DNA from: Megaleporinus macrocephalus
Taxonomy: Eukaryota; Chordata; Actinopteri; Characiformes; Anostomidae
Assembly (NCBI GenBank): GCA_021613375.1
Contig: CM038711.1
Location: forward strand, 22,419,223-22,483,222
Length of the DNA stretch: 64,000 nt
Direction: 5' to 3'
Shown here: positions 1-64,000 of the stretch, in pieces
How the letters are laid out: each line of letters opens with the position of its first letter
Numbering within the stretch: the stretch's first letter is position 1
Position numbers and translations under genes: made by a program
The notes under the pieces: generated by a model
Database searches by the model: none
What the model saw: only the letters and a program-made list of their open reading frames with translations
What the model was told of the DNA's origin: nothing

Positions 1-1516
1 AGAAGGATATGACAGAGAGTGGAGAGCTGGCAATGAGAAGTGAGAGCATGTGAGGAAGAGACTGATTGAGCGACGGTGCAATAGAAAGAGAGAGAGGGAG
101 AGAGAAAGGGACTTTGAGTCTCTCTTGCTGCCCCCGGCACCCTGTGGAATGTCTCATCCAGGCTTCGTGCGCAAACCTACTTCGGGATGCTAATGAGCAC
201 GCTCCATCCCCAGCGCTGGCAAGAGGCAGGCAGGAGCCGCCCTGCTCCCTGCTGCTGCTCCGCTAATTGGGAGGCTAAATCATTGTGTCAGCTGTCAGTC
301 AGAGGCAGGGATGAGAGAGCCGCTTGCTCGTGATGACCAGCTCAGGCAAAGAGGAGCCCCCGTAAAGCTCAGAGAATTGCGCGGGGCCCCGGCTCAGCTG
401 GGGCCGGGGCTTTGAGGGCTCTGTTCGCGTCTGGGTCGCCATCCGCTGGACAGTAATGGCTGAGTGAGGGGCTGAGGGACCGGGTGCTGCTCAGACTGCC
501 GGCTCATTAAAACTTGGGGGGAGCTTGGCTCTGGCATTGGAGCTTCAAGTCTCCTCGGCTCCCACATGCTGTAGGGATGGGGAGAAGGGCCAATTCCTCA
601 CTCCCTCCCTTCTGAGATGACCATGTGGATTTGGTGTGGGTCTTACACAGAGATTGCATACAGATTTTTGTGTTGGTTGCAATTTGGTAATGCTCAGTGA
701 CGGTTCAGCGAGAGTCTGATACTAATAAGATGAAATGAGTGGTCTTAGTAGGAGTGTTATTAATTAACAATATTATTGTTCTCCCTAGGAGCTCAGTCTG
801 TGCTGCAAAAATTTCAGTTTCTGAGCAGTGAACTAGTTTGCCTCGAGCCAGCCAGACTGCTGAACAAGGTGCAAAATACAGGGGTCCTGTGGGGTCTAGG
901 ACCTCCTAATTAACCTCTTGGACCCCCTGAATGTCTGAAAAATCCAAATTCTGATGGGGGGTCCCTAAAAAAAACTTATGACATTGTGCTGTCATTGTTT
1001 AGCTGCTTCACCCACAGTCGGTGGGCCACTGTCTTTGGTATTCTGAACTATAGATGCAGCAGTGGTCTGCCTCAGGGTGACAATGTAGCAAATTGGTTCT
1101 TCCAGGTTGTCCTAGCCTAGAGAACAGGGGGTATCTTTGAAAAACTTTACAATATGTTATAAATTATTTGCCAATTTAAAAACTTGCCCAATTTTGCCAA
1201 GAGACTGGTGGAAAGAATGAACTGTTATTCACCTCTCAGACAAAGACAGACAAAAGAGAAGATGTATGAGTTGTTAATGTGTAAAAGAGCTCATTACCAA
1301 ACTAGAAATGTCCTTTTCCAGAGGAGGAATTGTCAAACCCAATAGTTTGTTGCAGTTGAGACTCGCATCAGCTCCACTATGGTGAGTGAGAAGCTAGCTA
1401 GTGCTGAATTAATAAGCCAACAATGGACCCCTGTATACCATGGGGTATTTTGCACACTACATCTGAACATTGATTCTTGGTACTTTCTTTTTCTTACCTG
1501 TGTATGTGTTTCTCAG
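1..1516 (+). other. Upstream megf11 intron sequence
   Basis: No EGF-like or other coding exon recognised. Positions 60-600 are GC-richer than the rest. A perfect 8-bp GC stem (386-393 with 403-410, 9-nt loop) is present. Upstream megf11 exons must lie outside the window. Confidence 0.5.
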
Positions 1517-53505
<51,989 letters not shown>

Positions 53506-53815
53506 AACCCAGGCTGCAGCCTACCTCCAGAATCCACCCTCCACAACCTGAATCTGCAGGACCTTTTGTTGTTTATCTTTTTTATCTCATCTGATCTTTC
53601 TGTCCATCATACTCGCACACAGATGCATGAGAAGATGGACATAAAGGCAGTAGTAATACCACGCTGCGCTGGATTTCTGTGTGCGTTCACACTGATGGCA
53701 GGGAAATATACAAGCGACTACTCACTTCTCTCCATTCAGTTTCCTGGATGAAGGGATTTCACTCTGTGCAGAAAAGACTGAAGCGATGAAATCACAAACA
53801 CACGAAGAACTCTGT

Positions 53816-53821
53816 AATAAA
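53816..53821 (+). promoter_or_regulatory. Proximal polyadenylation signal AATAAA of megf11
   Basis: Canonical hexamer about 310 nt after the stop codon, followed by the T/G-containing stretch TTGTATATATTGC. Usage is inferred. Confidence 0.5.
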
Positions 53822-54551
53822 TTGTATATATTGCAGCGGATTATGGGGCCAGCGAAGTACTCCCATGTTGATCAGTTCCAGAACTTGAGTGCAGTCTTCA
53901 GGCATGGATGGAACGTTCATGGGAGTTTCTCATGTATATAGTATCAGTGGTAGACTAATAGATGGCTCATGCTCCTCAAGCTCCATCTGTCCCTTCTACT
54001 GATCAAACAGTGACTGAGCCAGGATATGTTATTTGGAGCCAACGGGAACCATCAGCTACAGATGCAGAATCAACCTCGACCATTCACTAGTTAAAGAGGA
54101 CCTAAAACCCTTAGTGACAAAGCATGGTTAAATAGTAAGTAGTTCTTATTGTATAAAGACAATTACCAAAAGACAAGTTTATAAGAAAGTTACTCTTTTG
54201 ATAACATTATAGTATATGAGACTTTAAGACTTTAAACCACATTCATGAGGTATTTAAAAGGTGATGAAAACAACTGTAGCTCAACACAACTTGTGCAATG
54301 TCACTAATGGTACTAGTCAACCTGCTGTTTCATACAAAATATTTTATGGATGGTTCTATTTCAAGGTAGCAGGTGTAATGTCATGTGAATGTGTGATAAG
54401 TCCTTAAACTATAGTGTTAAGTTTCTTTTGTTTTGCTTTTTTGGTTTATTTGTTATTTTTGTTATTTGGTAAACATATTTCGCTTTCTCATTTCTCTCTT
54501 TGTATTATCAAAATACCAGTTGATGTTTGTTAAGGGAGGTTGTTCTTTTGT

Positions 54552-54586
54552 ATTTATGTATTTATGGTGTATTTATTTGTAATTTA
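54552..54586 (+). promoter_or_regulatory. AU-rich element cluster in megf11 3' UTR
   Basis: Four ATTTA pentamers at 54,552, 54,560, 54,571 and 54,582 within 35 nt. Such clusters bind mRNA-stability proteins (HuR, TTP, AUF1 families). The cluster is present only in the long UTR form. Confidence 0.5.
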
Positions 54587-55067
54587 TTTGCACAAGTGAT
54601 GCTTTTGTTTTTCTTTCTATTGTAAAGTTTAAACAAGAAGTCAAGCATGAGCAAATTATACCAAGTGATGCTTAATTATTTTCGCGGTTGCGCCATTTGT
54701 GCACACAACAATATACATTGCAAATTAGCTTTCATGTCTACGTAGGTGCATCGCAACATACAAAGACCATCAACATATCTCAGAATGATACTACGTTTGG
54801 AGACATTACTTTTTTCTCAAGTTCAGTTCAATAATTCTGCTTTGCCGTTTTACTTTGTGCTATACCCTAAATGTAGTTGTGTACCCCTCACTAAAGCAAT
54901 AACATACAGACAATCACGCATAGGAACAACAGTGCAGATCATCCACCCATCCACAGCTGGAGAGTGTGCTTACATTAAGCTCATGTGGGCTGTTCGTGAA
55001 CACAAACTTTCATGATTTCATCTTTGTGCCATTTAAATGCTGCTTGATGTTTTCTTACCAAACCCCA

Positions 55068-55073
55068 AATAAA
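55068..55073 (+). promoter_or_regulatory. Distal polyadenylation signal AATAAA of megf11
   Basis: Canonical AATAAA in CCCCAAATAAAGC, about 1.56 kb after the stop codon. It is the most likely end of the long transcript. Confidence 0.5.
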
Positions 55074-55280
55074 GCTTATGGTCATTGGACAGTAACCCTC
55101 ACATCTGTGACACAAGACCCATTTTTAGCCAGCTCACTACTCTAGATGAGCTACTTCTCCTTTCCTGAAGGTTAACCACTTCTGCTTTCTTTTATGATGA
55201 GGGATATGACCACAGGGAACTGAAATGAAACAGTTTCAATAATTAAAATCAGTAAATTAGGACAAAAACCTGCTACTACA

Positions 55281-55304
55281 TTCATTCATTCATTCATTCA
55301 TTTT
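55281..55304. repeat. (CATT)n microsatellite
   Basis: About six ATTC/CATT units between the two convergent genes. Confidence 0.5.
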
Positions 55305-55341
55305 ACACACAAATCTTTGAAATGACTTGTGTAACCGTTCT

Positions 55342-55347
55342 TTTATT
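55342..55347 (-). promoter_or_regulatory. Candidate distal polyadenylation signal of rab11a
   Basis: Reads AATAAA on the minus strand (TTTATT on +), about 2.6 kb after the rab11a stop. Usage unproven. Confidence 0.5.
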
Positions 55348-56625
55348 TTGTACTTTGAAATTGGAATTACAGTGGATAGAGTAATAGGATAATTATAATA
55401 ATAATAAAAAAAACAATCACAGTACAGCGCAGACAAAAAAAAAATGTTCTTGAGGCAATATGTGAAAGATAACTGACAGTCAGAACAACAATATCCAGGT
55501 AAACTAATTAAGACACACCAACTATGTGCAGTGCTTAGGCTGGGCCTAGCCGTGCCATCTGTACCCATACATCATTGGCACTGCCCCTCGTGCTTCTACC
55601 GGTCAGTCACACAATCAGATTTAGGGTCCCCAAGGCCAGTCTAAAGCAAAACCCAACACCATACAGATACAGAATGCATAAAGAAAGACAGCGCCAAACT
55701 TTATATATACGTGTAGGATGTGGCTGCTTCTTCAAAAACTAGATTAGTAACTAGATTCTCTTGACTCTACGCTATATTGCTATGTTTATACTGAGCAAGG
55801 TGTAACACTAGGGGTTCATTTTGTGAAGACCTGTCAAAACGCTCACACCTACACACTTTGGCAATGTCAGTCCACGCTATTCATTCTGATTCTGTATTTC
55901 TACACCAGCTACTACAGCCTGGAAGGGGCTTTAAAAGCGTTACCCTGCAAAGTGATCACTTCTTTCAGCGAGAATTCTGGATATTTGTCAGGAATAACAT
56001 TCTGAATAGCAATATTTCGAGGGGCATAGGCTGAGTAGCTGATGTGCTCTGAGGTTATTTGGTGTAACCACAATATATCATGCATTACAATTCCAGTCCA
56101 CACTAAAAGTTCTACTTCACATAATACAATTCCTTAAGACAGCTATGATGCACAAAACTTTCGCAGCCTGGGGTCACGCCCACATCTGCTGAACCATAGG
56201 AATGCTCGATTTTTTACAATCACAACAAGATTATACTGGGCTACAACACATTATACATTCTTAATTTACTCCGATCATTTTTCATAGACATCGCACGCCC
56301 TTGAATTTTAAGAACCTTTCATAATGGGGCACAATAATATGCTAAGGAATCAGTCAACTACCACAGAATAAATACTTGTTAAAGGTCTAAAGTATTAACT
56401 GTAGTGTGGGTTAGTCTAGGAATATTGTGTTTGGTGCAAACATACAGAAAACGCTCCAGTCATCACTTAGGTACTATGTTTGGTGGTCAGATGATCAGTA
56501 TTCACCCCTGCCTTTCTAACTTCAACTAAAGATAAGGGGATATGCTACAATGCCATGTGCCAGTGGTTTTGAGAGGTGGACGGGGACTTTCCCTGACATA
56601 TTCTAATAGCGTTTTCAGTAGTATT

Positions 56626-56631
56626 TTTATT
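56626..56631 (-). promoter_or_regulatory. Candidate proximal polyadenylation signal of rab11a
   Basis: Reads AATAAA on the minus strand within an AT-rich run, about 1.3 kb after the stop. Usage unproven. Confidence 0.5.
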
Positions 56632-57809
56632 ATATTATGTAATATTATAACAATTTTAATAGTCTGGACAGAAAATGTGCCTGTATTTACTGTCAAACAT
56701 TGAAGATTTTAATTTTTAAGCAGGTTCTGGATTAAATCTCTGGAAATCTTTTAGAATTTTGCCTTTAGTCATTCTTTACCACAAATTTAACCTGACTATT
56801 TAACTTGGCATGATCAATCATAGTATATATGGAGGGCGTAAACTGAGATCACATCAAAAGGCAGGAAACATCCAGAAAAAGACAGTAGTCACTCCAGAGA
56901 GTATGAATGCTGCTATTATAGCACTACAGAAGATCATGTGATGAAGGCCTCGCGGCACTGCTGCGCAGGACGAGAGCACTGCAGAAAACCCCCTCAGTGG
57001 GAGCACATGCGCGAAACTGGAGGCGCCCCCCTGTGACATTCTGTTGAGAAAGGCACTAGAACCACTACTCTACCCCGCAAGAAGACGCAAGAGAAGCACA
57101 GGATGAGTGGAAGCAGCAGTAGCAGCAGCAGCAGGAGCTGTGGGTGAACGTGAAGAACCATGTCCAGGATGTTCCCTGTGCTGAAAACTGGGGGTCCTCC
57201 TCCTTCAACCCACCACCACTTCTCCTGATGCTGATATAAAGCATGCAAGCGTATTCGGCCACAGGAGCCACCACCATCATCATATGGTGACTAATGGGCA
57301 AAGCTACTGCCCATATAGTCAGCGTCAAAATATGTGAGAAATGTGCGAAAGCTGGCATTTAAGTTAACATGCAAAAGTGATGTACAGGCTCATAATGCAG
57401 CCACAGCCAAAGATGGAGATTTAAGTGGTCTCTGGGACCCAATGCTAATTTAACACGCATAAATGGAGACTATTCATCTGACTAGATCACAACGGTAATA
57501 CAATAACACCTCCAATACAGCAGGCCTCAAGCCCTGCCGCAGGCTGAGCCACAAACACAAGGTGGCTTCTTAAGACATGGACACAAACAAACCTTGCACC
57601 TTTCAGCAAAACGAAATAATATATTAAGACATTTTTGTGAACATCAGCATGACAGATTATTAAAATTCTGCAATATAAAAGCCTACGACGGCAGGAAAAA
57701 AAAGATAAGCTTAGTCCAGAGCGCAGGTGGTGACCCTTTTGAGATCCGAGGTTTAGAAACACAGCTTCTGTGCTGAAGCCTGGCCGTGCAGCTGTGTCTC
57801 GGAACCAAA

Positions 57810-57900
57810 GCAGTCTTTAAGAAGTGGTGGGGGAGAGGGTGGGGGTGTGAGAGAAGAGAAGGCGGGGGTGGTGGGGGTGAGGGCTTCTGCAGGTGGGCTG
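57810..57900 (+). other. G-rich tract antisense to rab11a 3' UTR
   Basis: The + strand has GGTGGGGGAGAGGGTGGGGG and GGCGGGGGTGGTGGGGGTGA within 90 bp, giving six or more G-runs of at least three with short loops. This fits G-quadruplex potential on the + strand and a C-rich element in the rab11a mRNA starting about 25-115 nt after its stop codon. Confidence 0.5.
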
Positions 57901-57921
57901 GAAAAAGGGTCATGGAGGGGG

Positions 57922-62064
<4,143 letters not shown>

Positions 62065-62200
62065 TTTGATCAAAACAAACGCTAAACAATGGTGGATAAC
62101 GAGTAGTAGTCTCCACCGCCAGCCTGGTCCTCCCGCTACTGCACTGCAGTCACACTGGGCGATTAGGCGGTAGCCATGCTAACTAGTTAGCAAGCGAACC
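62065..62200 (-). promoter_or_regulatory. rab11a 5' UTR and probable core promoter region
   Basis: Sequence just upstream of the ATG is relatively GC-rich compared with its flanks and has no TATA box at a plausible distance, as expected for a housekeeping promoter. The transcription start cannot be placed from sequence alone. Confidence 0.5.
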
Positions 62201-62419
62201 AGCCTCATTCAGGGCTTCAAAACAATCAGGACCTTTTCAAAATAAAAGTCTCCTCTCACCATAATCGAAGACGATTACTGGTAATAACTCATGTTCTATG
62301 TTCGTGCATGAGTTCTGGGGGGAGTCTTATGTTACTTAATTCACCTATTAATGCTTATCCTCGTCTTGCTGAAAAAAAAATTCAAGTAGCAGACCCAGTT
62401 CAATAAACACAATTTAAAA

Positions 62420-62990
62420 AAATTGTACATGTTAATCCTTTATTAGTCCCACAGTGGGGTAATTCACAGTGTCACAGCAGCAAAGGGATAGCATAGCACT
62501 CAGTACAAAAAAAACAGATACAGTACAGTATCTATAATATAAATAATACAAGTAAAAAAAAACTCTGAAGAAAAAGAATTATATTTACAGATAATTGCAC
62601 ATAGGGGGGTTGAAAATATTGCACATTGTTATTCTACATATTCTACAGAGTTAGCTTGGTATGCTGTGTGTATGTGGTCAGGTGGGAGCAGTGCAGGTTG
62701 TAGAGTCTAACAGCAGCAGGAAGGAAGGACCTGCGATATCCCTCCTTTACGCACTTGGGGTGAAGAAGCCTGTTGCTGAAGGAGCTGCCCAGTGCTGTCA
62801 GAGTCTTATGCATGGGGTGGGAGTCATTATCCAGCATGGATGCCAGCTTAGCTAACATCATCCTGTCTCCCACCGCCTGCACTGATTCAAAGGGGCTTCC
62901 CAGGACAGAGCTGCAGACACCAGTCCACAAAATCCTGAATGAGCTCTCTGTACTCGCTGTCCTCCTCAATGACAATATTTTTAAGTTTAA
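62420..62990 (-). mobile_element. LINE 3' fragment (ORF2 C-terminus and 3' UTR)
   Basis: The minus strand has an open stretch with FRILWTGVCSSVLGSP, then MLDNDSHPMHKTL and a C-terminal SFLPAAVRLYNLH motif, typical of the end of teleost non-LTR reverse-transcriptase ORFs. About 200 bp of tail follow to CCCACTGTGGGACTAATAAA (62,458-62,439). Strongly 5'-truncated, about 0.8 kb upstream of the rab11a start codon. Confidence 0.5.
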
Positions 62991-62996
62991 TGACCA

Positions 62997-63206
62997 TTAA
63001 TACTTCAAGATGGGTTTCATATGATAAAGTGCAGTTTTAGACACTGAACTCTTTTATCTTGCATGGAACACATGCTGATGCATTCAATCTTTGTGGCAAT
63101 CAGGGTCAAATTTGTGATTAAAAAAAAGAATTGCTTAAAACATTTTCATATCTATTTAAAGACTAAAACTGCACTTTAGTATATGGAACACATCTTGAAG
63201 TATTAA
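62997..63206. mobile_element. Small foldback element (MITE-like)
   Basis: Left arm 62,997-63,042 (TTAATACTTCAAGATGGGTT...) and right arm 63,161-63,206 are 46-nt inverted copies with about 5 mismatches, separated by 118 nt. Both ends finish in TTAA. Compact size and inverted arms suggest a MITE; the superfamily is unclear. Confidence 0.5.
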
Positions 63207-63210
63207 AGAC

Positions 63211-63646
63211 TCGATAACATTTTTATTACCTCTAAAGCAATAAACTCCCTAATAAACTGCCTAGAACATATAAGAACCAAAAACTGTCCATTTATACAAT
63301 GTGTATTTAAATTATTCCTGCTCAGTAGTTTAATAGTATAACAAACGCTTAACAAAATGTTTATTAAGTATTATTTAAATTAATAATGTGATTATTAGAG
63401 GTTTTCACATAGCAGACTACCAATTAGTACTAGTACAGTTTACAATGAATAATGAATAAACACTGGTTCTTAGTAAATACACCTTTTTAGAAGTTTCTAG
63501 TTTGGGTTTTATTGACCAAAGAATTAGACCTTAATTAATTCCTATGAATTTGAAGTCTCCACTAATTTTGCACAGTGACATTAGAATTTTGATTTCTCTT
63601 CACAGACTTTAAAGTACTCTAATTTTTCTAAACATAGCCTTTCTTG

Positions 63647-63690
<44 letters not shown>

Positions 63691-64000
63691 GCTGCAGTAC
63701 TTCACGCAAAAATGCTCTCTTTTCTTGTACACTGTTTTCTTTTCTTTTTCTAGTTCACAAACGTGTGTATTTGTCACTGTCTGCAGGAATGGGTGTTGGT
63801 GTGTGTATGTGATGGTGCATATGTGTGGTAGAATGTGAAATTCTAACCAGCTGTGAGTTATTATATAACCAAAAGAGAAATTTCTTGATCATGTAAACAT
63901 TCTTGGCCAATAAGGTCTCTGTACTTCTCTTTAGCCTTGCCCCCTCTAGGTTTGCCTGCCGGGGTGGCGTTGGCTAAAATGCGCTCTGGGTTTGCACATT
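63211..64000. other. Intergenic sequence upstream of rab11a
   Basis: AT-rich; contains an (ATT)n run at about 63,648-63,691. No gene recognised up to the window end. Confidence 0.5.
63648..63691. repeat. (ATT)n microsatellite
   Basis: About 14 ATT triplets. Confidence 0.5.

Larger units (their letters stand above)
53506..55090 (+). other. megf11: megf11 3' UTR (extent inferred)
   Basis: Non-coding sequence after the stop. Two canonical AATAAA hexamers lie at 53,816-53,821 and 55,068-55,073, so a short UTR of about 0.33 kb and a long one of about 1.6 kb are possible. An AU-rich cluster lies between them. The end is inferred from the distal hexamer only. Confidence 0.5.
55300..57921 (-). other. 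rab11a 3' UTR and intergenic spacer (boundary unknown)
   Basis: No coding potential seen. On the minus strand AATAAA hexamers occur at 56,631-56,626 and 55,347-55,342; either could end the rab11a transcript. The first 150 nt are C-rich on the mRNA strand, and CTG-like triplets (CAG on +) lie near 57,115-57,135. The gap between the two convergent transcripts could be only a few hundred bases if distal signals are used. Confidence 0.5.

Noticed and set aside
57065..57358. Minus-strand open frames with Leu/Cys runs near CAG/CTG triplets
   Set aside because: They lie in the presumed rab11a 3' UTR and follow from triplet-rich sequence; no protein family matches.

Overview
This is vertebrate genomic DNA, almost certainly from a teleost fish. 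It carries intron-rich genes, teleost-type Tc1/mariner and LINE debris, long di- and tetranucleotide microsatellites, and two protein-coding genes recognised from exon translations. A dispersed foldback repeat (about 44,077 and 52,060) looks to me like one common in ostariophysan genomes such as characins and catfish; that placement is inference from memory.

Positions 1-55,090 (+ strand) hold the 3' part of a megf11-type gene of the MEGF10/MEGF11/Draper/CED-1 family. Fifteen coding exons (1517-1637 to 53,330-53,505) join without a frame break into a 679-residue C-terminal portion: nine EGF-like modules, one transmembrane segment, and a cytoplasmic tail with NPxY and YxxL motifs. The signal peptide, EMI domain and first EGF modules must lie upstream of the window. 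A 3' UTR of up to about 1.6 kb follows, with two AATAAA signals and an AU-rich cluster between them.

Positions about 55,300-62,064 (- strand) hold a complete five-coding-exon rab11a gene (215 aa), with all GTPase motifs and a C-terminal double cysteine for prenylation. The two genes are convergent (tail to tail), as RAB11A and MEGF11 are in mammals (human 15q22.31). This supports calling the first gene megf11 rather than megf10.

The introns hold most of the window's peculiarities. A minisatellite of about 3.4 kb with a 40-bp unit (10,569-13,970) and one of about 2.8 kb with a 24/25-bp unit (15,343-18,174) bracket the 147-bp exon at 14,983-15,129. The intron after the exon at 24,616-24,750 appears to be GC-AG. 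A Tc1-like element with TA target duplications seems to be nested in a degenerate L1/Tx1-type LINE (about 45,070-49,000). LINE fragments lie at 5,697-6,830, 41,281-41,400 and 62,420-62,990, and foldback elements at 44,077, 52,060 and 62,997.

I see no tRNA, rRNA, CRISPR or operon-like structure and no convincing undescribed gene system. The strongest items for follow-up are the twin minisatellites, the GC-AG intron, the microsatellites that serve as splice-acceptor tracts, and the 3' UTR regulatory architecture.
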